Origin: Trichobilharzia regenti
Taxonomy: Eukaryota; Platyhelminthes; Trematoda; Strigeidida; Schistosomatidae
Direction: 5' to 3'
Assembly (NCBI GenBank): GCA_944472135.2
Contig: OX235270.1
Location: 44,950,352 to 45,014,351 of the forward strand
Length of the DNA stretch: 64,000 bases
How positions within the stretch are numbered: position 1 is the stretch's first letter; every line of letters starts with the position of its first letter. The notes under the pieces were generated by a model. The model did no database searches. It was given only the letters and a program-made list of their open reading frames with translations, and was not told the origin of the DNA. Positions 13,611 through 24,880 of this stretch are shown one piece after another. The position numbers and the translations under genes were made by a program.

Positions 13611-14026
13611 ATGGATTAGTGTTATGAACAACATTAATATTTAAATACCATCGAATCAATAATATCAGTAGACTACAGGGCAATAGCATCAACAGGACAA
13701 TAAAATGAATGTTAGAAAAATTAGGAAAGATAATAATAAAAATTCATGAATTTATAGTCTCTACTGAAAGCCATGGCAGTGGAAGTGACTGAATTTGCTT
13801 CTTTTGCACACAAAGCACTAGTTGTTCCATGCGAATCGCGATAGCCTATGCTATTTGATGCAAGCGGTACTTCGAAGTTTTTGGCAATTTATTTGGTACC
13901 CAGTAGATGACAGAGAAGGATTCTTCAGCGCTAGCTGGTGGCATTCAGTTTATTGTTATGTTGATACTCTCGCCCTGTAATCTATTGATATCATTGATTA
14001 GATGTTATTTAAACATTAATGTTGTT
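13611..14026. other. Interior of a decayed PLE or unique sequence
   Basis: Lies between the inverted PLE-type termini. No RT or GIY-YIG motif could be read. Ends in the left copy (attaatgttgtt, 14015-14026) of the duplication flanking the next SINE. Confidence 0.4.
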
Positions 14027-14456
14027 TTCAATAGCTGGTTTGTAAGGATTAGATTTGTTTTACCGAGTTGATCGCGGACTGTTATCAGTTAGAGAACCAT
14101 TTAAAATCAGGGAGTACCGGACAGCTGTTTTATCCTAATTTGTGAATCATTGGAAGTACGCACCCACTGGGGTTAGACCCCAGGACCTTCCGGTTACAAG
14201 GCAAGCTTGTATACCACTCAGCCACTGGAACCCGATTCAATAGCCAGTGCATGAATACTAACTTCTGCCAATTAGTGATTTAGAGTGCCCACCAAGCAAT
14301 GTCATCGTTGGGAACATGCGTCCTCATACATGACTGGTTGGACCTCACTAGTAATGACTTCTCACTAGAACTCCAGGAAACCCCGTCATGTAGTAAGTCA
14401 TTAGCGAGCACCAGATTAATAACAGACTGATAACAGTCCGTCATCAACTCGTGAAA
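14027..14456 (-). mobile_element. S1b SINE, reverse strand, with 5' inversion
   Basis: Diverged relative of S1. Reverse-strand order is tRNA-like head (14165-14235; B box degraded to ggtctaacccc), hammerhead-like block (14100-14160) and tail ending in the S1b-specific tcaactcgg (14070-14080). At the other end, 14423-14452, a short forward-strand piece of the same tail (gataacagtccgtcatcaac) makes a fold-back. Flanked by 12-bp repeats matching at 11 positions (attaatgttgtt, 14015-14026; attaacgttgtt, 14457-14468), so body and inversion entered as one insertion. Confidence 0.8.
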
Positions 14457-14489
14457 ATTAACGTTGTTAGTGATACTAATTCAATCACA

Positions 14490-14565
14490 GGTATGTATAT
14501 ATAACTGTAGAACCTGATGATGAAGTTATCGGAAAGAGTATTCTTTGTTCAGTAACCATTCTTTT
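14490..14565 (+). mobile_element. PLE-type terminal repeat with hammerhead-like core (right arm)
   Basis: Reads gtagaacctgatgatgaagt, then tatcggaaagagtattcttt and gttcagtaacc. Best-preserved member of this terminal type: CTGATGA core, short stem II, GAAA, short stem III, and a gaac/gttc pairing for stem I. Hammerhead ribozymes at PLE ends are an established feature of the group. Confidence 0.6.
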
Positions 14566-14813
14566 TACTTCAATCTAAAATGATGCGTATGCATTCATTG
14601 TTCACAGTACACCATGTTCTATATGATCCAGAAATTCATAGCACGCTAAACGGAGCAAACTCCATGCTTCAATTAAAAAATGAGATGACTATTGGGGTTA
14701 TGAAAAAGGAACGGCAAGTGGTTCAGAGAAATGCAACTACTGAGAGAGGTCATTAGCTGTGCAGTTGCTTTAATGCATAATTTTCGGAATTTCGATGTCA
14801 GTAATGCTGTGTT
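14566..14813. other. Unrecognised stretch ending in a 17-bp target duplication
   Basis: Nothing recognised except the left copy of the S1b insertion's direct repeat, gtcagtaatgctgtgtt (14797-14813). Confidence 0.5.
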
Positions 14814-15428
14814 TTACGAGTTGATCACAGATTGATATCACTTAGAGAACCATTGAAAACCAGTGGGGAGTACTGGACAGCTGCTGTTTCATCCTAGTTT
14901 GTGAATCATCGGAAGTACACACCCACTGGGATTCGAACCCAGCACCTTCCGGTTACAAGGTGAGCTCGTATACCATTCGGCCACTGGGACCCGATTCAAT
15001 GGCTCGTGAATTCTAACTTCTACTAATTCGTGATTTAGCGCGACCCCAACCATTGTCGTTGGTGGGACATCCATCCACACACGTGACACCTAATTGGACC
15101 TCACTGGTCACGACTTCTCACCAGAACTCAGGAAACTCCAACCTGTAGCAAATAACTAGCGAGCATCAGATTAACTTTCTATAGTTTAGTTTGTAAGGGT
15201 TAGTTATGTTTTTACGAGTTGATCATGGATTGATATCAGTTAGAGAACCATTGAAAACCAGGGAGTACTGGACAGATGCTGTTTCATCCTAGTTTGGGAG
15301 TCATCGGCAATGTGCACCTACTGGGATTCGAACCCGGGACCTTCCGGTTACAAGGCAAGCTCTAACTGATATCGATCCGTGATCAACTCGTAAAACATAA
15401 CTAATCCTTACAAACCAAACTATAGAAA
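14814..15428 (-). mobile_element. S1b SINE: tandem 1.4 units plus 5' inversion, 17-bp TSD
   Basis: One insertion bounded by a perfect 17-bp repeat (14797-14813 and 15429-15445). It holds a full reverse-strand unit (tail at 14814, hammerhead-like block 14870-14915, B box complement gattcgaaccc at about 14930, body to about 15180). This runs directly into a second reverse-strand unit with the same tail start at 15212, a period of 398 bp, and a second hammerhead-like block at 15270-15320. At about 15360 it flips to a forward-strand tail (tctaactgatatcgatccgt, through 15428), giving a fold-back over 15176-15428. Head-to-tail units inside one TSD mean the RNA template was multimeric. Confidence 0.9.
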
Positions 15429-15499
15429 GTCAGTAATGCTGTGTTATTTTTAAAAACCTAATTGCTGTTAAAATCAATCATCGCCTATTATAATGGATA

Positions 15500-15560
15500 T
15501 ATTTAACTGTAAAATCGAATGAATTGATCGAAAAGAATATTCTTTGTTCACTAATCTGAC
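15500..15560 (+). mobile_element. Third PLE-type terminal remnant
   Basis: tgatcgaaaagaatattctt then tgttcactaat resembles the 14515 terminus (GAAA box, stem III attctttgttc). The CTGATGA part is lost. Confidence 0.4.
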
Positions 15561-17451
15561 TTTGCTAACACTAAAATAATCTGAAATTCAGAACGTTAGA
15601 CCTGATCAAAAAGCAACAGAAAACATATTCAAATTGTTGTGTTTAAATAAGCAGTCACATAGTATGATGAAGCATCCCGTCAATCACATGTGATAAGTTT
15701 AAAAGTAATGGTGAATGGATATTACATAAGAGGTGAATAAATGGACGCTTTATTTATATGGGTAATATGTTACTTCTTTTAAACTGTTTTCTAATATTTA
15801 TTCATAGAGTCTTGTCTGTCTCCAACATTAGGCGTCATGCAGTAGTGATTCACGAATTAAGCTTATACACTAATACTCATAAACTTCAGGATATGTCCGA
15901 AAACAGTTCTACTTTATTAGATTATTATATTGACTGTGTCAGATAGATTTTCTCAGTGAGATACAAGACAAAAATGGATCATAGACAAAAATCTCACTTT
16001 TCATGATTTTTTAAATATCCCTTATCGACAGTGGATAAACATTTTAATTAATTCCAAGCAGTTGGCTGTGAAACAGAAATATGAAGTATAATAAGGCTGT
16101 TAACTTTTTCAAAACTGCTCAGCATGAAATGTACAAACATTGTTATACCGCATAAAGTATTCCACTGATATGGAATATGCCCTACCGACGTCTGCAATTG
16201 CTCATGATGATAGTATACTAGCGTTTTTCTAGCCGACTTTATTCTCCTCCTAAATGAGGAAAGCCAATTAAATTCAACACCAAATTTCCTGCTAACACTA
16301 TTAGAAATAATACAAATTCCAAGCAGGTTTTAGGCTTTTGAAGTGATTTTTTAGACCGCATAAATAAACAAACCTAAAGTGGAAATGAGAAACCACTCCT
16401 TTCTTAGATACTTTTTTCTCAAAACACCATTGTCTTGCAAGGTTGAAGGCGAAAACATCTTGATATACAGGTTTCTAATAAAGAAATGAATTGCAGGTTT
16501 TATCTGTAATAAGACACAGTATGAACAAAACGTCATCTACAGTGATGTATCACTTTATTTCATTTTGAAATACAAATAGCATTTGTGCATTTGTTTACGA
16601 AATATGCTAACAGTTCCTAATTTGTCTTCATCAACAATTATTTCCAAAATCTTCCCTTTTAATTGATGATTTCACAGTCACTATACAATATCTGCACTTT
16701 AACATTGATTACATGTAATTTGATGTAAATTGTGATTGTGGATAATAATAATATGGAAATAATCTCGACGACTGACATACAAAAGAGAACATAATTAGAG
16801 TGGAAATCTAATAAAATATAGGCTTAAAATGAAACCAAAACATTTTTCTCGAGATTTGTCAACACAGAAATCTGTTTACCGTGTGCGTCATCATTGATAT
16901 TTTCTTAGAAAATCGCTGATTAGCATTTTGTCAAAAGGAATCACAAATTACAGTGTCTTGAAATTTCGAGGATGTTATTATACATCAACAGATAGGGAAC
17001 ACTTACAAACAACTGATAACCGATCGATTTTACAGATTATTCTACCTATGTCTTATGAATTGTTATCTAGCAACTCTCATTCAAAAGTACAAATCCTAAC
17101 TGTCAGTTTGAGTTTCGCTTATACGCAAGGGGAAACATTGCACATCCTGACTATGTAGCACTTTCAGAACAGAACGGCCAAGCTAAAAGCTAAGTAACCG
17201 CTTGCTACACTCTGCTATATAATTTGAACGGCGTATATCTTAATGGGAACTTTAATTCAGTGATGACTGTTTCAACTAAATTGTAAATACGCACCAGATT
17301 ACTTTGAAATCTTCATCTCAATATTACTGGCTATCTTACACGCGCATCGATATTTTCGTAACCGCGGTGATAAACAACATAGCAGGCTTCTTTATTCGTA
17401 TTTTTTCTTATTTAAATAATACACAGGACTGAATATGTGGGAACTAGTATT
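15561..17451. other. AT-rich stretch, nothing recognised
   Basis: Short open frames at 15758-15946, 16351-16536 and 16928-17158 have no recognised motif or codon pattern that would support them. Confidence 0.45.
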
Positions 17452-17670
17452 TTATACTAACGTTAGGATTACTCCAGAATCAACCAGAAGAGCCAAGTAT
17501 TTCTGGCGGAAACTGCTGATCACATCATCACCTGAACCGTTAAAACTATTTATCTTGGCGAAGTGTAGGCTGCCGATGATTCCCAAATTTAAGTGTACGG
17601 AAGAATAACACATTACCATAGGTAATGTAAAATAAATTGACATAATAAGAAGAAGAGCAATTGCACCCAC
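17452..17670 (-). CDS. Possible small ORF with hydrophobic N-terminus (unproven)
   Basis: 72-codon ATG frame. Residues 3-18 (AIALLLIMSIYFTLPM) would make a signal peptide or membrane anchor; the rest has no recognised domain. It lies on the same strand as, and 3' of, the 17795-18019 frame. No splice-site or expression evidence is visible, so it may be chance. Confidence 0.15.
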   Translation of the reverse strand: MGAIALLLIMSIYFTLPMVMCYSSVHLNLGIIGSLHFAKINSFNGSGDDVISSFRQKYLALLVDSGVILTLV

Positions 17671-17794
17671 TCTGTTGTAAAACTAGGTAACATTTTGTTT
17701 GCTTATATAGGCTTTATTAATAACAATTCATCTGTGACAATTTTTTTGCATCCTTATTCAATGAGAGAAGATTTCTTGTTAGACAGTCACCATC

Positions 17795-18019
17795 TCAACA
17801 TCTTTTCAAGCATTTTGTATACTTATACCGGTTTTTACGTAATGGGTTGTATAAAAATTGGTCACAAGACGTATGACAGTTCATCCTTCTGCTTTGCTGT
17901 AAACCAGGATATGAATGTGATGCGTTCATTTGGTCAACACAGTTAATGAAGAAGATCGCAATAGTTACCATCCAAAATGTCAGCGTAGCAATCTGTGTGA
18001 TAAGGTGAAAATAACGCAC
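17795..18019 (-). CDS. Possible small secreted cysteine-paired peptide (unproven)
   Basis: 74-codon ATG frame. Residues 10-28 are hydrophobic (IATLTFWMVTIAIFFINCV), as in a signal peptide, followed by a short basic mature part. The last 27 residues carry C-x3-C, a 17-residue basic/aromatic linker and C-x3-C, ending two residues from a second CxxxC edge (KCLKRC, stop). CxxxC pairs of this kind occur in helical-hairpin peptides; that is an analogy, not a family assignment. No intron signals or neighbours support it. Confidence 0.2.
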   Translation of the reverse strand: MRYFHLITQIATLTFWMVTIAIFFINCVDQMNASHSYPGLQQSRRMNCHTSCDQFLYNPLRKNRYKYTKCLKRC

Positions 18020-20710
18020 AACAATTCAGGTGTATCGCAATAGTTAATGTCATTATCAACAGAAATGAAATTAAAGTTTGACTTACTTTCATTTTGACAG
18101 TTTTAGAAGTTAAAACAACTCTTTTAGTTAACTCATAGCTTTATATATACTGAAATTCGTTTGATATTTCACCGGAAATGACAAAATTAATTTCTTTCTA
18201 GAAAATGTCATTGGTAAACAGGAAATAAATAATTAACTTTGACTGATAATGGGTTTGATGCTAAAATTATTGCCCAATTAGTGACCTTTACAACATGAAA
18301 CGTGAATGCTAAGCGCAAAAACAATAAAATCATTTTATATGAAATGAAACGAAATGCATATAGAAGGACATGCATACATCTGTTCAGGTCAAAACGTAGA
18401 ACCATGAAGTTCACAAGACTCTTAGCATGAAAGTGAGCTTAGTTTGACTTTAGGTAGACCACTCAACATGTTGTGCAGTTACTGACGGAAAATGTTTCTC
18501 TTGAAACTCGCTAGAACTATCTGCTCTGTGCCACTGCATTTATGGATATAATGACACAAACTGTTATTTACTAATGTGGCGACTTCGTATGAATTAGTTA
18601 GACGTCCTTCTCAATTTTTATGACAATGGCCTCCAACCTAGTTGCGAAATGTTTGTTCCGCTAAGCAATAGCTTTCCTAAGTTGAATAATATATCTAGAA
18701 GAACATTTTGTCTATCTGGTAAGTGAGCATACACAATGAAACCTCTAGTAAGTACCCAAAGAAAAAATGGCCATTTATGGTCACCAAAATACAAATGATT
18801 AACCGATAACAGATAATACAGGCTGATGTGACTTTGATTTATGTTATGAATTCTCAGAACCAGGAGTAATAACCAATTTTAGACTGAAGTCGATACCGAA
18901 TCACAAGTGGAATTTTTAAGTAGATTTATGCTAGAATATCAGTTACACTGCAAATGTGTGGATAAAACAGAATTTTTCCTCGACGCAAAACATTTTTATA
19001 AATATACTTCTTGAAAGAATGCATTATACATAAATATATATTAGGACTGACCCAGGCACTGACTAGAGTAGATGTGATGACTGTTTGCTAGGTGCAAAAT
19101 CTTTAAGACTTACATCTGCTTACTGACAATTAAGAAAGTTATGTTCCTGATAAATGAAGGCCTGATTTTGAAAGGACTACAGTGTTATCTCTGTAGTGTT
19201 GCGAGGCGAAATTGAATGATGGGCTTTATCTAAGTAAATGAATGCTGCTTTTGGGAAGAGAATCTGTTTGATTCATCAAGTCGATTAAGATTCCCAGTTG
19301 CCAGATAATTTAAGTATGGATTTTTAAGATTCATTTCTACTAAAACGGCATATTGTATATTCTTCAGGTAAAGTTCACCAAAATGCATAATTTTATATAT
19401 ACTCAAAGAACTGCGAAGAATACACTTTCACTGACATGTTCAATCTCAACGAAAATGAATTCATTATCAGTTTCATTGCAAAAGGTGTTTCGTACTAAAA
19501 GAGGCTACATGCTTTTGACCCCTGGTCCGCTTATACTATAAAAATTCATTTAACGGGAGTAATCAAGTTGCTGAAAGGAAGAAAAAATGAATCGAAAAAG
19601 GTAGTGTATTTACAGAAATGGGCGTGTGTATCAGCAGAGCCGGTAAGCGTATTCGCTTACTTTTCCCTTTTTCATGCCTATTTATCATCTGTACATAAAA
19701 TGTCACCAGTTATTGGCATGTGTAATTTTGTTAGCTTATCAGTGTTAAGTTGATGGGCGATCATGAACCATAGCAGTTAGATGATAAGAACAGTTAGAAT
19801 ATATGTACAGAAGAAATATTATGATACCAGAATCTTTGTTTAAATTTTTATGAAGAAATAACACAAGTGACAATATGTCAATTTTGTATAAATCCTTCTA
19901 GATAGTTTCACCATCACTTGACAATCTGCGTTTAGCCTATTTCAGTACAATAATCACTGACCAGGGAAGAACCTTCTGATAAACGGGCAGTTACTTGTCA
20001 TTCATTCACGTGACATTCTGGCATTACTGGTGATAACTGCAGTAAAAAAGCTAATAGGTTATTAACTGCTTCTCGGAACACACCTACTACAGCGTCGGAC
20101 ATTTAATCTGCAGGTAGCTGGATTGAACCCTGCTTCAAAGATATTCTAAATGTAACTTGACCTAAGTCTATTTTCTCACCTCTTAACTCTTTAATAATTT
20201 CGTATATATTCCTATGACAAGTCCGTGTGTGATCAGATTATTCGAAATGAGTGTTGCGCAAATACATTACACGATTCAGGCAAAATACGTCTTCTTATTG
20301 CTTTATCTAAATTCATAAATGGGAACTAATTGTTTTAAATACATTTTCATTGAAACATGAAACTATATTTTGTTTTTATTACATTCGAATCTTAGTAAGT
20401 AAAAACTCTAGAAGTGATTAGACGTCCTTCATAAACGCGTTGAAAATGATGCTGCTGTCGAACTAACAGATTTTGAACATGTCGATATGTCAGATTGTAT
20501 GCACTCTGATGATGAGTGATCACAATCGCTTCAGACAGGAAAATGATTACGCCATCACTTTTGGGGAATGACTGATTAAATTTCAAAATAAATTGTTTCC
20601 CACAAGTCATCATCTTTATCACTGAATTCCTCGCCATTTTACGAAAACAACCATAAACGTCATCTGCCTATATTAATAAAATAACTTCTGAAGAAACAGA
20701 TTAATATTTA
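18020..20710. other. AT-rich stretch, nothing recognised
   Basis: Short open frames (18208-18414 reverse, 19353-19541 and 19568-19753 forward, 20392-20637 reverse) lack recognised motifs. No tRNA boxes or shared repeats noted. Confidence 0.4.
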
Positions 20711-21303
20711 TGTTCGCCTAACGAGGTAAAAGAAAATTTAAGCTTTGTTGAAAAATGCCTTAAGGAAAACGGTTATCCAAAAGATTTATCCTAAAGTACA
20801 GCAAAGAAAGAGATGAGAAAGAGAAGCATCGAACAGTTGAAAAGAAGAAAGTGTTCATTTCCCTCCAATATAAAGGAGAAACACTATCGCAGAAGACTGA
20901 AACGAGGATGAAAGGAGCAATAAAGAGATGCTTCCCTACAGCCAATCTGGTAACACTATACAGTACTACATGCTCTATAAGCCAATCGAAACCGGATAAG
21001 TACCCTACTGATGTTACCTCCAACTGCATTTACCTGCTGCAGCAAGTACACTGGAAGGACAGAAAGAAGGGCTTCTATCCGGGAACTTATGCTTAAAAGG
21101 AAGCAGATATTTACAAAGTGCAATTAACAGACACCTTGTGGATACGGGTCATTTTGTCGAGATTTCCAAATCCTTCAAAATATTAAACATTCAAACGACA
21201 GCGAATCTACTACGATTTGCTGAAGCGATTGTAATCAAACGTCACAGACTAAACTTATGCATACAGAAAGAGAGTGTGGTCAATCTCTCACTCCCTTGGT
21301 AAC
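20711..21303 (+). pseudogene. P2: PLE C-terminal fragment, RT tail and GIY-YIG nuclease
   Basis: Reads in pieces as the last 210 residues of a Penelope-like protein. CSPNEVKENLSFVEKCLKEN then GYPKDL (20711 on) matches the post-RT block of P1 (FLKEIFIQNGYPPRF). VFISLQYKGE at about 20851 matches ILYMNLDFKGD, and NCIYL at about 21023 matches the first half of the GIY-YIG fold (CIYQFTC). CSKYTGRTERR at about 21039 in a shifted frame matches CGARYIGRSTR, with the usual YIG as YTG. HLVDTGHFVEISKSFKI at about 21132 matches HLVNTGHS.., and CIQKESVVNLSLPW with stop at 21303 matches the conserved end. Stops and at least two frame shifts make it dead. It differs enough from P1 and P4 to be another PLE family. 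Confidence 0.85.
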
Positions 21304-21870
21304 CATATCAATTTCATTACACTGATTAGTCATACACACTAGTGGGCTCAACTCACTAGGCAAGTTTCCAAATTGATGAACCTTCTTGAGTTGCCATGTT
21401 GACATTGTTTATTAGATTTTCCTGTTTTCTGTCTTCTCTCACCCCCTTTTTTCTTTTTTTTTCATAGTTTGATAGTATATAAATTGATGGTAACTTAAAC
21501 TATAAATTGTAATACTTATATTCCAGAGGCGTTCGCCTTATAGTGTTTTCTTTATTACCTTTCAAACAATGAAGTATGAAATGTTGTTATTTATAACCAT
21601 TGTATTTTCAGGTAGAGATGTGCAGCTGATGAGAACCTGTGAAATGGAATGATATCAATTTGTACTGCAAATCTGGTCTTTCTTTCTCTATCGAAATTTA
21701 TCAAGGGAACGAAATGTATGAAAGAATTTCTTAGCTTAAATAAAGATGAATGTAAGGTTGTTTTCGCTTTCATATCCTTTCACCACTGGGATCACAACGT
21801 CTGCATTTCTGTAGTCAAAATCGATAAACTGAGGTTTTCAGCTTTACAGAAATAAACATTGAAACATTGT
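21304..21870. other. Probable 3' flank of P2, otherwise unrecognised
   Basis: May include the 3' untranslated part of the P2 element. Contains no further motif. Confidence 0.35.
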
Positions 21871-22060
21871 TGAATTGAACTGGCCCAAGTGGTCTAGTGG
21901 ATAACGCTTTGGCGTTTGAAACTATGGGCACTGGGTTTGAGCCTCAGTGGGAACATCATCACTCACTGAGAAATGCAGGTACATCCAGATGACGAGTCCC
22001 AAATAGGACGAAATGTGCATCCTGGATTCCACTGCCAGCCACCATCCACCAATTGTATTA
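21871..22060 (+). mobile_element. Smalpha-like SINE with hammerhead ribozyme
   Basis: tRNA-like head: A-box region ccaagtggtctagtggataa (about 21884) and B box gggtttgagcctcagtg (about 21932). A hammerhead domain follows, then ccactgccagccaccatcca. This is the plan of the Smalpha family of schistosomes (pol III promoter plus hammerhead). The 190-bp copy is bounded by a 9-bp repeat, aaacattgt (21862-21870 and 22061-22069). It is clearly related to S1 in having tRNA head, hammerhead and tail in the same order. Confidence 0.85.
21975..22035 (+). ncRNA. Smalpha-type hammerhead, probably inactive
   Basis: Stem I pairs gcaggtacatccag with ctggattccactgc with internal loops, stem II is tcccaaatagga, then CGAAA, short stem III tg-tg-ca, and the ATC cleavage triplet (C at 22021). 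The core is ATGACGAG. Compared with the active CTGATGAG, the C3 that pairs with catalytic G8 is A, which is expected to abolish cleavage; the change at position 7 is tolerated. Confidence 0.75.
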
Positions 22061-22069
22061 AAACATTGT

Positions 22070-22645
22070 GTCTACTTTCTGTAAAAACACAAGAAATTTA
22101 AGTTGACTAAAAGAATTTACTGTGACTAGACTTTGAAATAATGCAGATTTCTACCAGACTTCCTTTTGTGAATAGGATTTAATCTACAATGTTACAATGT
22201 ACACAATGATAAGTTATTTCCGCTTTGGGAACATCTCAGTTCAGTTTACATGAAATCCTGCTACTGGAAAATAGAAAATCAAATTCTGATTGCCATGAGT
22301 TAGAATTTCTCCTACTTTAGCTGTAGGTAAACTAATCACGTAACTTGGAAAACTTTCAAAAACAAACTTTCCATTGTAGTGGTGACGCTAATAGATTTTA
22401 CTCAGTGACAATGTATAATCCACTGAAAAAAAAAAACAAAGTTTGGTCTATAAAAAAACTACTTTGTCTGCTCGAATTTCCCGTCTGTGTTTACTATGAG
22501 ATAATATTAAAGGCAGAATCAAATAATGAGTTATTTGAAGGCACTTACTGTATAAGTTTCTGTGTAATTTCATAAATTTATATTTATAAACCTGAAGAAT
22601 GAACTATTTAAGTTGTTCACTCCACATACTATTCTCAGCTGCACT
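22070..22645. other. Unrecognised stretch
   Basis: A 76-codon frame at 22345-22575 has no recognised motif. Confidence 0.4.
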
Positions 22646-22735
22646 CCCACGTTTTCCACTGGTACTCTAATTGATGTCAGCTCGTCGTGAACAATCCTGT
22701 AACCAGTCAGTCCCTACAAACTGACAATTGAGAAG
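22646..22735 (+). mobile_element. S1 tail fragment
   Basis: ttttccactggtactctaat, then gatgtcagctcgtcgtgaac and the ccctacaaactgacaattga tail, match the last 90 bp of S1. The rest of the element is missing. Confidence 0.75.
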
Positions 22736-23496
22736 CATATTCTTTTTTACTCTTAATTGCAAAGCTAATCCACTTACAGCTGTGGTTCTACTCTACAGCA
22801 TCTAACCCACGGTTAAACCTTTCCGATTGCTGTTATTCCAGCACAAACTTTTCCCTAGGTTACACTTTTTGTTTACTAGGAGTTTTATTGTGTATTTACA
22901 GGAAATACATTCTAATATTTAAGTTTTCTTTGTGTCATTTCCATCATATATATATATTGAGGCTTTTTAGTTTGGTAATGTATGTTATTCAGCAACCAAC
23001 CGCACAAATGCAGATTTGCAACACTACTTAGTACACATCCCATGGTGAAAGAACAACATATATCATCGTCTGTGACCCTCAAATACAAAGAGCTGAGATA
23101 AAAGTTTTCGATGTAAGGCAATTTAAAATCTTTCAGTTTTTTTAATCTTTGGTGTCCACGAAACTTGAGCCCGTAGGAGAGAAATCCCTGAAAATGGCTA
23201 ATCCATTACTTAAAAATGCAACACGCGTACTTTCTTCACTTGTCACTTATATTTCACAAATTAAAAAAAAATGAGTTTTTCAGTGTCAACAAATGTCAGT
23301 GTAAGGATGTTTGTCAATACCTCTTAATATGAGGAAGTTTGTTTACACATCTATACCAATCGAATTGTATAAAATAATATTTTCACAAGCATTAATTAAT
23401 TACAACTTTACAAATTTCAGTATTCACAGTGTTGACAGAGGAAATAGGGATATTTTACGCTGGAGGGTTTAATGCAACTACGTAACAAAACGAGGA
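22736..23496. other. AT-rich stretch, nothing recognised
   Basis: Only short frames such as 22912-23121 on the reverse strand. Confidence 0.4.
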
Positions 23497-23787
23497 CACA
23501 TACTCGCCGAAGACATTGGCTAGCGGTCGCGATATGTCGTGAATTGGCAGAAGTTGGAATTCAAGGACCATTGGATCGGGTCCCAGTGGCTTAATGGTAT
23601 ACGAGCTCGCCTTGTAACCAGAAGGTCCTGGGTTCGAATCCCAGTGGGTGCGTACTGATGAAGAGTCCCAAACTAGGACGAAACAGCTATCCAGCACTCC
23701 CAGGTTTTCCAATGGTTCTCTAACCAATGTCATCTCATGATGAAATCCTGTAAACCAATCAAATCCCTGCAACCAAACACTTGAAGA
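23497..23787 (+). mobile_element. S1 SINE, 5'-truncated
   Basis: Starts mid-body (atactcgccgaagacattgg). Carries the intact tRNA-like head (ggcttaatggtatacgagc; B box gggttcgaatccca at about 23631), the hammerhead-like block (tactgatgaagagtcccaaa, 23651-23705) and the tail to about 23787. Antisense reading across it gives a 148-codon frame with no protein homology. Confidence 0.9.
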
Positions 23788-24609
23788 CGTGTTTTGTCCA
23801 TATTTTAAGAGATTCACCGATGGAACCTTGAAAACACTAATTTCGAAATTACTGTTTCCTCTTGATAGTAATAACTCTTTATCATCGTGAAAATACCACA
23901 TGACATCTGCTTACTATTTTTTTTTTTCACACCACTCTTAAGGATAAGTTTTAGTGAGTTTATGAATTTCCCTAATCAATGACTTGATCAACATCTTTTT
24001 ATTCATTAACCTGAGAAAAAGAAGTATGATGCTTGGGAATGATTAGTTATCATTTATTGAATTTTTTTTTAAATTGAAAGTTGTCACTGTAATTCTAATA
24101 ACCAGGGTTACTTTGGCTATCATTTACAGCAGTAAAAGACGTGGGATTTATTTTAGTGTGACTTGAATGAAATAAAGTTCTCAGTGAATCTATGCGAAAG
24201 CCATTAAACACGTAACAAATATTTTTTTTAAAAACGTTAAGACTACGCCTTCTCAATATACCACTTATGTTACTGCTAAACTTCTAACAAAGGTATGTTT
24301 ACTACAACTAAATTGTTCGGAAAAAAATGCAACAAGACATATGATTAATGATCTTTGAAGATATTTCCTCATTTAGTTTAAATTGAATACTTCTCTTTTT
24401 CAAAACAAAGTCAGTCGATAGTACTACAACCTGTTTACCTGTTTCAGCTTGAAGTACATTAGCTAATCATAGGAGAACTGTTTCATAATTTGTTTTGAAA
24501 CGTTATTGTTTTTTCATTTTGAACAAATTGGTCAAGTAAATCGAATAATTAAACTACTTTTCAAGTATCGGTTTTGTAGACGTTTTGTTTGATTGTATGG
24601 AGAATTTCA
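23788..24609. other. AT-rich stretch, nothing recognised
   Basis: Poly-T/poly-A runs; no open frame or repeat recognised. Confidence 0.45.
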
Positions 24610-24880
24610 TTGTGAGCTGACATCAGTTAGAGAACCACTGGAAAACCTGGGAGTACTGGACATCTGTTTCTACCTAGTTTGACAATCTTCATCAGAATCG
24701 GAACCCAGTGGCTCAATGGTCTAGGAGCTCGCCTCATGACCAGAAGGTCCCGGATTCGAACCCTGGTGGGTGTGTACTTATGAAGAGTCTCAAATTCGGA
24801 CAAAACAGCTGTTCAGTACTCTCAGGTTTTCCAGTGGTTCTCCAACTGATGTCAGCTCATCATGAAATCCTCCATCTAAT
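24610..24880 (+). mobile_element. S1 SINE fold-back (inverted hammerhead/tail, then forward copy)
   Basis: 24612-24690 is the reverse complement of the S1 hammerhead and tail (gagctgacatcagttagaga). 24695-24876 is a forward copy: head at about 24708 (cagtggctcaatggtctagg), B box ggattcgaaccc, degenerate hammerhead-like block with CAAAA in place of CGAAA, and tail ending gatgtcagctcatcatgaaa. Both ends are thus the same tail in opposite orientation. Confidence 0.85.

Noticed and set aside
23455..23901. 148-codon reverse open frame
   Set aside because: It is antisense across an S1 copy. The same peptide strings recur at 38622-38960 and 39167-39490 only because S1 recurs.
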